Below are positions 24,745-33,397 of a DNA stretch of 41,604 bases, piece after piece. The notes beneath the pieces are model-generated. The model did no database searches and was not told where the DNA came from. It saw only the letters and a program-made list of their open reading frames with translations. Location: assembly GCA_035352635.1 (NCBI GenBank), contig DAOPYA010000035.1, forward strand, positions 1 through 41,604. The letters are read 5' to 3'. Each line of letters starts with the position of its first letter. The stretch's first letter is position 1. A program made the translations under genes and the position numbers. The stretch comes from Rifleibacterium sp035352635 (GTDB lineage: Bacteria > Muiribacteriota > Ozemobacteria > Ozemobacterales > Ozemobacteraceae).

Positions 24745-26177
24745 AAAAGCTTCTTGCTACGCTATTTCTGCTCGGTGCCGCTCTAAGTCAGGTTGATGCG
24801 GCACTCGATCTATCAGTTTTTTCTTTCAAAGGTTACGAAGGCAAGGGTGCTCTTGAATTCACCGCTCCCGAAGACATGCTTCTGTTGCCTGATGGTCAGA
24901 TACTGGTGGCCGATCAAAGAAACAACCGCCTGCAACTCCTTTCTGCCGATGGCGAATTTGTCAGAGCTATTCCGCAACTTGTGGCTTCAGAGCCACTAAG
25001 GGCCGACGGCAAAAAGCAGAACTCAGCCAAGGTGCTCTTGCCACCTCGTTCAGCCACCAGCAGCGTGCCCCTTGAAGTCAGCCGGAAATTTTACGAAGAA
25101 GTGCAGCGATATTTTCCAAGACCAACCGGCCTGGCGCTTGATAACAAAGGGCAGGTCTTCGTCACTTTTATGGAAAGCGACCTTATCGCCATTGTTGATC
25201 TGGCTTCAGGCAAGGTTACAGGCACTCTTGGCCGTTCGGGTCGTGGTCAGGGTGAGCTGTTTCAGCCTTTAGATATTGATATCAGTCATGACGGGCGCAT
25301 TGCCGTTGCCGAAGGCCGAAATAAACGCGTTCAGATAATGAATGACACTGGAAAATGCCTCAAAGAGCTAGTCTACCAGGAAGAGAGCAAGAAGGGCGCC
25401 CTCAATGCAGTTGCGCCGCGCGGCGTCCACTGGTTGAACAATGGTAATCTGGTAGTTTCTTACCCGACTTTCAATCAGGTAGTTTGCTGGGAACCGAAGG
25501 AAGGCAAGATCGTCTGGCGCTATGGCAGCAGTAAAGGCACTGAGAAGGGCATGCTTAACAGCCCGTCCTATATCAATCGCAGTCTCGACGGCAACCTGCT
25601 GATTTCAGACACTTTGAATCACCGCATTGTTGAAATAACCTCAGAAGGCAAGTTTTTTGAACACTATGGGCGCCGCGGCTCAGCACCCGGCCGCCTTCTG
25701 ATGCCGCGAGGCCTGGCCCTCAATAGTGACGAAACCTTGCTGATCATTGATCAGGGCAACAGCCGGGTGCACTTTTTTCAACCCGGGCAAGTCACCATTA
25801 CGCTGCGCGAGGCGAAGCAACTGGCCCTGAAAGATGACTGGGTCGGTGCCATGTCACGTATTGAACGGGTTCTTTATCTGCAGCCGAACAACGAGCAGGC
25901 ACGAGATCTGATGATCAACGCTCTCTATTACTTTGGCAACAAGGCTTTTGTTGATCGTGACTTTTTTAAAGCTGCAGATTTCTATCGGCGGGTTCTTAAA
26001 TACAACCCCGACGATGCTAATATTCCCCAGAAGCTTGACGCTATTTTCTGGGCCGAAAATCAGGGCTTGATTGCTTCGATTGTTTTTGGCATCATAGCAG
26101 TCATCGCCGGTCTGATTATTGTCTGGATTCTAAAAGTTCTGCTTACCAGATTTATTTTTACCAACACCCAGGAGTAG
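24741..26177 (+). CDS. NHL beta-propeller/TPR membrane protein
   Basis: The 478-residue protein has a signal peptide (about 1-20) and six NHL-type blades, for example ILVADQRNNRLQLL and LLISDTLNHRIVEI. TPR-like repeats follow near 355-435, then a C-terminal membrane helix (about 445-470). The blades should fold into an extracytoplasmic propeller that binds protein or sugar. The TTG start at 24741 overlaps the VanW stop (TTGA) and has GAGGAG upstream. With VanW before it and LepA 4 bases after, it is part of the der operon. Function unknown; a cell-envelope role with the VanW protein is an inference. Confidence 0.8.
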   Translation: MKKLLATLFLLGAALSQVDAALDLSVFSFKGYEGKGALEFTAPEDMLLLPDGQILVADQRNNRLQLLSADGEFVRAIPQLVASEPLRADGKKQNSAKVLLPPRSATSSVPLEVSRKFYEEVQRYFPRPTGLALDNKGQVFVTFMESDLIAIVDLASGKVTGTLGRSGRGQGELFQPLDIDISHDGRIAVAEGRNKRVQIMNDTGKCLKELVYQEESKKGALNAVAPRGVHWLNNGNLVVSYPTFNQVVCWEPKEGKIVWRYGSSKGTEKGMLNSPSYINRSLDGNLLISDTLNHRIVEITSEGKFFEHYGRRGSAPGRLLMPRGLALNSDETLLIIDQGNSRVHFFQPGQVTITLREAKQLALKDDWVGAMSRIERVLYLQPNNEQARDLMINALYYFGNKAFVDRDFFKAADFYRRVLKYNPDDANIPQKLDAIFWAENQGLIASIVFGIIAVIAGLIIVWILKVLLTRFIFTNTQE

Positions 26178-26181
26178 GCTC

Positions 26182-27984
26182 TTGTCACTGAATAAAATAC
26201 GAAACTTCTGCATTATCGCTCATATCGACCATGGCAAATCAACACTTGCCGATCGCCTGATTGAGGTCACCTCGACTGTCAGCAAGCGCGAAATGAAAGA
26301 CCAGCTGCTTGACTCAATGGAACTGGAACGCGAGCGCGGCATCACCATCAAAGCCCAGGCTGTGCGCATGCTCTACACCAGCAAAAGCGGTGAAGAATAC
26401 TTTTTCAATCTTATCGACACACCAGGCCACGTCGATTTTTCCTATGAAGTTTCGCGATCAATCGCAGCCTGCGAGGGCGCACTGCTCGTTGTTGATGCAA
26501 GTCAGGGCGTTGAAGCGCAAACCATGGCCAATGCGGCTCTTGCCATAAATCACAACCTCGAAATTATTCCGGTAATCAATAAAATAGATCTGCCCGCAGC
26601 TGATCCCGACAAGGTCAAAGAAGAAATCGAAAACCTCATCGGAATCGATTGTTCTGAAGCCCTTCTCGTGTCAGCCAAAGAAGGGCGTGGTGTTCCCGAA
26701 CTTCTTGAAGCTATTATCGAAAGAATCCCGCCACCGAAAGGTGAGCCAAAACAGACCCTGCGTGCCCTGGTCTTTGACGCGAACTATGATTCATACAAGG
26801 GCGTCATTGTCTATTGCCGCGTCGTCGATGGAACGCTGAAAGCCAGGGATCGTATCAAGTTCATGGCAACCGAGGCAAGTTTTGAGATTATCGAAACTGG
26901 CGTCTTTACCCCTAAACCTGTAGTTATCGATGAACTGGCCACCGGGCAGGTTGGCTTTTTCCACGCTACTATCAAAGAAATGGGGCACGTCAATATTGGC
27001 GATACCGTTGTGTTTGAAAAAGTGGCGAATGTTCAGCCCATCCCCGGCTTTCAAAAGGCAAAGCAGATGGTTTTCTGCGGCCTTTATCCAGTCGAAACCA
27101 ATGCTTTCAATGATCTGCGCAATGCCCTCGAAAAACTGACACTCAACGACTCAAGCCTGTCATTTTTTCCAGAAAATTCTCTGGCGCTCGGTTTTGGCTT
27201 CAGATGCGGCTTTCTTGGGTTGTTGCACATGGAAATAATTCAGGAGAGGCTCGAACGCGAATATGACCTCGACCTGGTAACTACCGCGCCCAACGTCATC
27301 TACGAAGTTGTCGTTAAAGGTGGAACCACTTTTGAAATCGATTCGCCCGCCAAATTACCTGACTATAACCAGCTTGAAGAGATCCGTGAACCTTTTGTGC
27401 ATGCGACGATTTTTCTGCCCAAAGACTACATTGGCACGATCATGGAACTCGCCCAGGATCGCCGCGGTGTCATGAAGAACATGGAATTTATTTCCGAATC
27501 ACGCGTTTCGCTGTCGTTCGATCTTCCCCTGTCTGAAATCATTGTTGACTTCTATGACAAGCTCAAAAGCCGAACTCGGGGGTATGCCTCACTCGATTAC
27601 GAGCACATCGGGAACCGTGCCGCCGATATTTCGCGAGTCGATATTCTGGTCAACAGCGAACGGGTCGATGCCCTGTCTTTTCTCTGTCACCGCGACCGCG
27701 CCGAGTATCGCGGCCGTAACGTTATCAGTAAACTTCGCACCCTGATCCCAAGGCATCAATTTCAGATTCCTTTACAGGCGGCAATTGGCGCTAAAATCAT
27801 CGCCCGCGAGAATATTGCAGCAGTTCGCAAAGACGTTACCGCCAAATGTTATGGCGGCGATATTTCCCGCAAGCGCAAGCTCCTCGACAAGCAGAAGGAA
27901 GGGAAAAAGCGCATGAAAATGGTTGGCAATGTCGAAATCCCACAGAAGGCCTTCATGGCCATTCTTCGCCCCGAAGACGATTGA
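26182..27984 (+). CDS. lepA: Elongation factor 4 (LepA)
   Basis: LepA is a translational GTPase that acts in ribosome biogenesis and can back-translocate ribosomes. The 600-residue length fits. Visible: the P-loop AHIDHGKST (13-21), RGITIKAQ switch I, DTPGHVDF switch II, NKIDLPAA, domains II and III, and the LepA C-terminal domain with KCYGGDISRKRKLLDKQKEGKKRM in two halves. TTG is the start, with AGGAG upstream. It is the last gene of the der run. No terminator is seen before the convergent gene at 27998. Confidence 0.96.
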   Translation: MSLNKIRNFCIIAHIDHGKSTLADRLIEVTSTVSKREMKDQLLDSMELERERGITIKAQAVRMLYTSKSGEEYFFNLIDTPGHVDFSYEVSRSIAACEGALLVVDASQGVEAQTMANAALAINHNLEIIPVINKIDLPAADPDKVKEEIENLIGIDCSEALLVSAKEGRGVPELLEAIIERIPPPKGEPKQTLRALVFDANYDSYKGVIVYCRVVDGTLKARDRIKFMATEASFEIIETGVFTPKPVVIDELATGQVGFFHATIKEMGHVNIGDTVVFEKVANVQPIPGFQKAKQMVFCGLYPVETNAFNDLRNALEKLTLNDSSLSFFPENSLALGFGFRCGFLGLLHMEIIQERLEREYDLDLVTTAPNVIYEVVVKGGTTFEIDSPAKLPDYNQLEEIREPFVHATIFLPKDYIGTIMELAQDRRGVMKNMEFISESRVSLSFDLPLSEIIVDFYDKLKSRTRGYASLDYEHIGNRAADISRVDILVNSERVDALSFLCHRDRAEYRGRNVISKLRTLIPRHQFQIPLQAAIGAKIIARENIAAVRKDVTAKCYGGDISRKRKLLDKQKEGKKRMKMVGNVEIPQKAFMAILRPEDD

Positions 27985-27997
27985 TCAGCAGGCTCGG

Positions 27998-28600
27998 CTA
28001 TTGTTCTGAAGAGTAATAGTCGAGGCTTCTCGCGCAAACCTGGCAGTTCTTGGTTTCTTTATCGCTGCAGATAAATGATTCACCGCAGTCCGGGCAGATT
28101 TTTACCGGGTAGACCGGGTCTTTGCCGTATTCTTTCAGGCGCACATATTGCCAGCCGAAAATATTTCGGCCACAACCCATGAACTCTTCGACAATTTTTT
28201 TTGCCGAAGCTTTTCTTGCTGCGTCATCATTTTCGACTTCGGGCGAACGCTGCCTCAGAAAAAACCTGTAGGTTTCAGGCAATTTTTCAGGATCGATTTT
28301 TTTCATATCGACAAAAACCCTGATGCCGCGACCGTTAGAGCGATCATAGAGAGTAAGTGCATAGCGGCCAATCTTATCACGCATGATCAGGTATTTATTG
28401 CCAATGGTGCATCCGGTAAGAAACTGAATTGCATCTGACAAACAAACCTGGGTTTCTGCGACCGCTCCCAGTTTCTTGACTTCGCCAAGCTTTTCTTTGG
28501 CCAGCAACACCATCTCAACCCCGATAGAAACCCCTGGAGCGCGTTTGGTATGAAATTTATAAACTTTTTCGACCAGTTCGATGAATTCTTGATCAGTCAT
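27998..28600 (-). CDS. FmdE-like protein with C-terminal zinc ribbon
   Basis: A 200-residue protein. The first 95 residues match the FmdE family (formylmethanofuran dehydrogenase subunit E and relatives): FHTKRAPGVSIG near 16-27, then Cys53 and Cys64 in DAIQFLTGCTIG, and the GRYALTLYDR segment. The linker is charged, and a zinc ribbon follows with CPDC (169-172) and CQVC (186-189). In bacteria FmdE proteins occur without methanofuran pathways and may handle molybdenum or other metals. No other such gene is here, so no pathway can be named. AGGAG precedes the ATG. Confidence 0.75.
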   Translation of the reverse strand: MTDQEFIELVEKVYKFHTKRAPGVSIGVEMVLLAKEKLGEVKKLGAVAETQVCLSDAIQFLTGCTIGNKYLIMRDKIGRYALTLYDRSNGRGIRVFVDMKKIDPEKLPETYRFFLRQRSPEVENDDAARKASAKKIVEEFMGCGRNIFGWQYVRLKEYGKDPVYPVKICPDCGESFICSDKETKNCQVCARSLDYYSSEQ

Positions 28601-28776
28601 TGCTGCTCCTTCTGGTATTCGTTAATAAAGATAAACCAATGATTCTGCAAACTCTAAAAAGCCCTGGTCGCGATGCGCCCAATTTTGCAGAAACGAAGTG
28701 ACGAAGAAATCAAAACATCAGTACATCATACAAGTCGCCAGAGTTCATTATTTCATCGTTGGCCGGTTTATGCAAG

Positions 28777-30663
28777 TCAGGCATTCAATTTTTCAAGAGC
28801 CAGCCTGGCAGCCCTCTTAACGTTTTTGCTCTTGTCGTTTTTTGAAATTCTGGCCAGGCACTCTTTGCCAGTCTCGAGAGTGCAGGCAGAAAGAGCCTTG
28901 ACCACCGCATACCTGACTTCTTCAGAAGAATCTTTTTCGTATCTGGTTACCAGTTCGAATGCTTCTGGCAAAGCGACCCGCCCGAGAGAATTGACTGCCG
29001 ATGACCTGACATATTCATTGCTGTCTTTGGCAGCCGCCGCCAGCAACTGCATGGCCTCACGGGTTTGAAAGTCTCCCAGGGTATTGGCGGCGCTGCCGCG
29101 AATATTGGGACTCTGATCGAGCAGACTTTTTCTCAATTTTTCCAGATTTGGGGGCAAGTTCTTAACATCGGCCAGGGGCTTGGCTGTTGCTGAATTTTCA
29201 GATGACGCATCAGGTCTGGAAATAGTTTCAGCGGCAAAGCTCGACAAATTTTGCCTGGCAAGCACAAACAACTCCTCGTCAAGACGCTTGGAGGCCTCGA
29301 TAAGCTCTTCGAGAAGATCGGGGTTTTCTTGGCCCATGAGCGACAGCGATGCTTTGTAAGATATTTCTGAATCTGGGCTTCTGAGCATTTCTCTTAGCGC
29401 GTTTACGGCACGCGCGTCTTTAAGATGCCCAAGAACTTCGACCCGAACCAAGGCTTTTTCGCGTTCGCTCAAACCATCGAGAGAGTCAAGCCCGGCAAAA
29501 ACGCTATCAACCTGAAAAGCTGAAACTGCCTTTGCTGCAGAGAAGCGCACCACATCATTTTCGTCAGCCGCACAGCGTAGCAATGCCCTGAGCGCCTGAG
29601 GTTCGCCGGTTGTTCCTAGAGCATAAGCGACCGAGGCTCGCACAAATTTATCCTGATCACGAGTGGCATCAATCAATGCCCTGATAATGACTTCATCCTT
29701 GCGACCGCTCAGAGCCGCAGCGGCCGAATATCTAACGGCAACATTTTCATCCTTGAGTGCCAGGAGCAGAGAGTCAACCGATTTTTCGTTCTGCATACCG
29801 CCAAGCGCTTCGGCTGCCATAAAGCGCACCGACTCGACTTCAAAAGGGTTGGCAAGCGCTTCAATCAGCGACTCTACCACATCTTCACTGTCGAGGCCAA
29901 TGGCAGCCTTGGCGGCCATCTGTCGCATCTGCTGACTGTTATCTTTAAGGCCTCTGACCACAAGCTCCTTGCGTGGTAAGGGCGTGCCATCCGCCTGAAA
30001 ATATTCAACCGGCAGCTGATCAATCTTAAAAACAACCATTTCCTTGAACTTGTAAGGGTTGGCATCGGTCACTTCTTCGGTCTCGCGCTGGGAATCATGC
30101 TGCAAGGGCTTATCAGTAACGTCGGCGCCAATCGATTTTATCAGGGCTGCGTCACTGCGTCGTGAAATTTCAAGCAGCGGCTCAATTGCCCGGGGGTCAC
30201 CGATCTGGCCGAGACTTTCGGTGGCCGCCAACGAAACGCTCTGATCAGACTCATATAGCGCATCAATCAAAGCTGGCACCGCCTCAACCAGCATCAGATG
30301 GCCAACCTCACGAATCGCGGCAATTCGTTTTTCGAGAGGCGCAGAAAATGTTTTAATCAGAGTCAGGGGATCGGTGATCTCTTCGGTTACCGGCGCAGGA
30401 GTTTCCTGGCGATTCTTTTTTCGGGATGTAGTCTGGTTGTCTTCTGATGGCGACTGAGCCGGTCGGTCATTGCCAGAGACCGGCTCAGAAATTGCTGACA
30501 CCGAGCTTTTAACCGCCTCGGCAGCCACAACAGTTCGGGGAGCTCTGATTCCGTTGGCAGAATCAGCCTCTGGCTTAGGTCGGCGCCCGAACAGAACCCT
30601 GAAGGCCACAACCAGCAACAGAAGCACAACCCCAACAATAAGTCCATAATCTACATTTGTCAT
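28777..30663 (-). CDS. Membrane-anchored HEAT-repeat protein
   Basis: A 628-residue protein with one N-terminal membrane helix (about 7-26), a basic/acidic low-complexity linker (about 27-100), and then many HEAT-type repeats in two blocks. Repeat units such as AIEPLLEIS, SAAAALSGRKDE and RFSAAKAVSAF show the helix pairs with conserved Ala, Leu and Asp. A second linker (about 485-505) precedes the last repeats. The solenoid would lie in the cytoplasm and bind partners. No enzymatic motif is seen. The ATG at 30663 has no clear ribosome site and only a short predicted leader. It is divergent from the DUF3109-like gene. Confidence 0.8.
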   Translation of the reverse strand: MTNVDYGLIVGVVLLLLVVAFRVLFGRRPKPEADSANGIRAPRTVVAAEAVKSSVSAISEPVSGNDRPAQSPSEDNQTTSRKKNRQETPAPVTEEITDPLTLIKTFSAPLEKRIAAIREVGHLMLVEAVPALIDALYESDQSVSLAATESLGQIGDPRAIEPLLEISRRSDAALIKSIGADVTDKPLQHDSQRETEEVTDANPYKFKEMVVFKIDQLPVEYFQADGTPLPRKELVVRGLKDNSQQMRQMAAKAAIGLDSEDVVESLIEALANPFEVESVRFMAAEALGGMQNEKSVDSLLLALKDENVAVRYSAAAALSGRKDEVIIRALIDATRDQDKFVRASVAYALGTTGEPQALRALLRCAADENDVVRFSAAKAVSAFQVDSVFAGLDSLDGLSEREKALVRVEVLGHLKDARAVNALREMLRSPDSEISYKASLSLMGQENPDLLEELIEASKRLDEELFVLARQNLSSFAAETISRPDASSENSATAKPLADVKNLPPNLEKLRKSLLDQSPNIRGSAANTLGDFQTREAMQLLAAAAKDSNEYVRSSAVNSLGRVALPEAFELVTRYEKDSSEEVRYAVVKALSACTLETGKECLARISKNDKSKNVKRAARLALEKLNA

Positions 30664-30685
30664 CGCGTCATTGTATCGACTTCAT

Positions 30686-30715
30686 AGTATAATATATTAA
30701 TATAACTCCATACAA
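30686..30715 (-). promoter_or_regulatory. Overlapping divergent promoter candidates
   Basis: Minus strand: TTGTAT, an 18-base spacer, TATACT. The same bases read on the plus strand give a perfect TATAAT at 30688-30693 for the DUF3109-like gene, although its -35 box is poor. The two -10 boxes overlap, so the divergent genes may compete for polymerase. Confidence 0.4.
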
Positions 30716-30738
30716 TTTATACTTCTGGTGGTCAAAAA

Positions 30739-31320
30739 GTGCGAGAAATTGGAAACGTGCTGATATCTGACGAGGTCTGGCAGACAAAATTTGGCTGTGC
30801 CCTTGATCGTTGCCTTGGAGTCTGCTGCAAATACGGCGATCTGGGTGCACCAGTCAGCGAAGAAGAAGAAGAGACTATTCGCAACCATCTTGATAAGGTT
30901 GCACCCTTACTCAAGAAGCAGAATCTTCAACTGTTGCGCGGCGGCATTACCGAGAACTACAAGGGCAACCTGCACATTGCTGAAGTTGCCGAGAACACCC
31001 CCTGCCCATTATCTTTTACTGATGATCGAGGCATTATACTCTGTTCGCTGCACCGCTACACCCTTGACAACAATCTGCCACTGCTCAGCGTCAAACCGCT
31101 CTGGTGTTCGCTGTTTCCGTTGATAATCAAAAAAACCTCATCTGGTGGTTGGCTCATCAATTGCCACATTCCTGAATTCTGCCGCTCGAATGATAATCCC
31201 CCACCCCTGTTGCTGAGCTTTGCCGACCTGCTTGCCAGCCTGTTTGGCGACCAATGGGTTGCTGATGTTAGAGAAGCCTACCGTCATGATGAGATACAAG
31301 CAAAAAGGAGCCACCCATGA
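30739..31320 (+). CDS. DUF3109-like cysteine-rich protein
   Basis: A 193-residue protein of the DUF3109 type. It has an N-terminal cysteine cluster (Cys20, Cys25, Cys29, Cys30) followed by GDLGAPVSEEE, and further cysteines in NTPCPLSF, LCSLHR, LWCSLFPL and near NCHIPEFC. The pattern resembles YkgJ-like proteins that bind a metal or iron-sulfur cluster. Cofactor and function are unknown. The start is GTG at 30739, with no strong ribosome site. It overlaps the next gene by four bases (ATGA), so the two are coupled. Confidence 0.75.
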   Translation: MREIGNVLISDEVWQTKFGCALDRCLGVCCKYGDLGAPVSEEEEETIRNHLDKVAPLLKKQNLQLLRGGITENYKGNLHIAEVAENTPCPLSFTDDRGIILCSLHRYTLDNNLPLLSVKPLWCSLFPLIIKKTSSGGWLINCHIPEFCRSNDNPPPLLLSFADLLASLFGDQWVADVREAYRHDEIQAKRSHP

Positions 31321-31814
31321 ACTTGAAAAACCTGGTTTCTGGCCTCTGGAAAGGCAAAGATGACCCGGAACACCGCCTAAAAAAGCTTCTCGAACAAATT
31401 GAGACCGCAGCAGAAGACCTTAAATTCAAGATAGCAACTGCCATTGCCAACATTTCAGGCCTTGAACGAAAACTTGCTGAAGCTGAAGCGTCAGAAAAAC
31501 CAGAAAAAATTGCAAGACATGAGATGATTACCGCATCAATTGCCAGCGAAAAGAACCTTTGCGACTCTCTGCAGCAGTTATTCAAAGAGCTGCAGTCCAA
31601 AAAAAGCGATATAGAACTGGCAATTGACCAGAATCACGCCCGTCAGCGGCAAGCAGCGGCCAACGACATGCTGGCACTTATCTATCGAGATTTTGGCTCT
31701 GACCTGAAGTTAAACACTTATCTTGACAAATTTGCCAGCGAAACCTTTAAGGTGGCATACAACGCAGAAAGCAAACTGAAAATCGAACTGCTGAAAAACA
31801 GACCTGATCAATAA
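31317..31814 (+). CDS. Small coiled-coil protein
   Basis: A 165-residue protein that is almost entirely helical and charged, with Leu/Ala heptads. It has no signal peptide or membrane helix. The pattern is loosely like a short PspA/IM30 protein or a scaffold coil, but I cannot assign it. It is coupled to the DUF3109-like gene by a four-base overlap. Its stop codon overlaps the 3' end of the convergent TPR gene by seven bases. Confidence 0.65.
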   Translation: MNLKNLVSGLWKGKDDPEHRLKKLLEQIETAAEDLKFKIATAIANISGLERKLAEAEASEKPEKIARHEMITASIASEKNLCDSLQQLFKELQSKKSDIELAIDQNHARQRQAAANDMLALIYRDFGSDLKLNTYLDKFASETFKVAYNAESKLKIELLKNRPDQ

Positions 31815-32347
31815 AAATATTTTTTCCATTGCCCGGCAGCTGGCTGAGATATGGTTTTTATCGATTTTGATCCGTCTTTTTCACCGTATTTCAGTTCATC
31901 GAAGCGATTAAAATATTCACGTGCCGCATCGGCTTGATCCATCTTCAGCAGAATTTCACCAGCTGAAGCGTAGAGATTCGGGCTTTCCTTGTTTTTTTCG
32001 ATCAAGTCACGCACCAGCCAGAAAGCCTCTTCTAAATATCCCTTGCTGATCAAAACCTTGCTGAGAAACCACTTTGCATACTGATGCTCGGGGTCAACCC
32101 GCAGTGTTCTGCGATATTCTTTGATTGCTTCGTCTTCCATCTGCATGCTGTAATAAAGGTTCGCGATTCTATAGCTTAGTTCTGCGTTCTGCGGTTCTTT
32201 AGCCCGCATATCCTTAAGGCGATGATAATAGCGTTCCCTGTCTTTTACGATTACTCCGGTTATACCGGGATCGCCACCGTATGTATATGGCAAATATGCG
32301 ACTAGAAGAAGCAAAGCCGCAATCAAGGCAAGCAGTTTTTTTAACAT
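31808..32347 (-). CDS. Membrane-anchored TPR protein
   Basis: A 179-residue protein. It begins MLKKLLALIAALLLL, a membrane anchor or uncleaved signal, followed by three or four TPR-like repeats, including AELSYRIANLYYSMQMEDEA and LYASAGEILLKMDQADAA. The ATG at 32347 has GGAGG seven bases upstream; a longer frame to 32458 lacks support. It is convergent with the coiled-coil gene and overlaps its stop. A role as an adaptor in the envelope is inferred. Confidence 0.75.
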   Translation of the reverse strand: MLKKLLALIAALLLLVAYLPYTYGGDPGITGVIVKDRERYYHRLKDMRAKEPQNAELSYRIANLYYSMQMEDEAIKEYRRTLRVDPEHQYAKWFLSKVLISKGYLEEAFWLVRDLIEKNKESPNLYASAGEILLKMDQADAAREYFNRFDELKYGEKDGSKSIKTISQPAAGQWKKYFY

Positions 32348-32410
32348 AGCAAACCTCCATCTCAAAATGCTCATCGGAAGAATGCGGCAATTAATTAACC
32401 TTGACGCAAA

Positions 32411-32444
32411 CAACCGGGCAGGTCTTGTTAGACCGGCCCGGTTG
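32411..32444 (-). terminator. Hairpin after the glycine-heptad gene, possible terminator
   Basis: A 9-bp GC-rich stem (32411-32419 with 32436-32444) continued by 4 more pairs after one mismatch. On the minus strand only a poor T stretch follows, so terminator activity is uncertain. Confidence 0.4.
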
Positions 32445-32468
32445 CCTGAAATCAGCAAGTTTCAGAGA

Positions 32469-33329
32469 TCAGATGTCTGAAACGCCTTCCTGGGGAACAT
32501 CGTTAACTTCATCTTCACCGTCTTCATCGCCCGATTCTGTGGCGTCAGAAGCACCTTCAAGGTCTTTGGAGGTATCAGCTTTTGAGGCTTCAGCGTCGAG
32601 TTTCTGTCTGTAATCTTCGGCGTCTTTTTCGCCCTGTTTCCAGCCATCTTTAGCGGCCTGGCCAATGGTGCTGAGCATTTCGCCAAATTTCATATCGGCA
32701 TTGGCTGCGGTCTTGCCAACTTTTTCGATTGCCTTACCAACGTAATCGAGAGCGGTACCAACTTTAACCAGCACGCCCCCAACTTTATCAAGAGCCTGGC
32801 CTATGGCTGCGGTCCAGGGGATGGCAGAAAGAATTTTGCCGATTGCCTGAAGGGCCTGACCGACGGTTTTCAGTAACTGCCCGATTTTCTGAAGCATCTG
32901 ACCAGTTTTGATCAGGGCTTTCTGGATGCCTCCAGCGACCTTGGTCATTTTGTCGAAGGTATTGTCATCGCCCTTGAGGGTATCGCCAATTCCTTTAACT
33001 TCGTTTTTAACTTCACCAACGCTGCCCTTAACATCGCCCACCTGGGTTCTGGCATTACCCAGATTGGTGTTAGCTTCATTGATTTTGTTTTTGGTGCCGC
33101 TGCTCATATACCATTTGGTTTTGCCTTCTTTGGTATTCAGGAGCTGATTATAGGCTGAATCTGTTTTGACTGAAGCTTCGTCAGCACTTTTTTCAGACTC
33201 GGTCATTTCTTTGGGTTTTGCGGCTTCGGCGGCGGCGTCTTCGGCCCAGAGGGCGGCCTGATAAATCACCGGATTAAAAATCATCATAAAACACAATAAA
33301 GCAGCAATGATTGAGTTAAATCTTTTCAT
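32469..33329 (-). CDS. Secreted glycine-heptad helical protein, unknown function
   Basis: A 286-residue protein with a signal peptide (about 1-29) and an acidic tail (about 255-286, rich in Asp, Glu, Ser). The middle (about 98-205) is one long amphipathic helix with glycine every seven residues: 143, 150, 157, 164, then a one-residue phase shift around Pro171, then 177, 184, 191, 198, 205. Each glycine is preceded by Ile or Val (or Thr at 142), with Leu or Ile at the next a/d position: G-x-x-L-x-x-[IV]. A weaker pair lies at 98 and 105. I do not recognise the family. GGAGG precedes the ATG. Its export makes a secreted or surface helical bundle likely. Confidence 0.75.
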   Translation of the reverse strand: MKRFNSIIAALLCFMMIFNPVIYQAALWAEDAAAEAAKPKEMTESEKSADEASVKTDSAYNQLLNTKEGKTKWYMSSGTKNKINEANTNLGNARTQVGDVKGSVGEVKNEVKGIGDTLKGDDNTFDKMTKVAGGIQKALIKTGQMLQKIGQLLKTVGQALQAIGKILSAIPWTAAIGQALDKVGGVLVKVGTALDYVGKAIEKVGKTAANADMKFGEMLSTIGQAAKDGWKQGEKDAEDYRQKLDAEASKADTSKDLEGASDATESGDEDGEDEVNDVPQEGVSDI

Positions 33330-33370
33330 AAATTCCTCCTGGGAAATATTTTCTAAAGAGCTTACGACCC

Positions 33371-33392
33371 ATCTGCAATTTTTGTTGCAGAT
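33371..33392. repeat. Perfect inverted repeat between the pseudopilin operon and the glycine-heptad gene
   Basis: An 8-bp perfect palindrome arm pair (33371-33378 with 33385-33392) around a six-base loop. It lies between the end of the GspJ-like gene and the start of the glycine-heptad gene. No T run follows on the minus strand, so it could be an operator or a poor terminator. Confidence 0.45.
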
Positions 33393-33397
33393 TTATT

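Noticed and set aside
27998..28600. Methanogenesis or methanofuran pathway suggested by the FmdE-like protein
   Set aside because: A single FmdE-like protein with a zinc ribbon is not evidence for that pathway, and no other genes of it are present.
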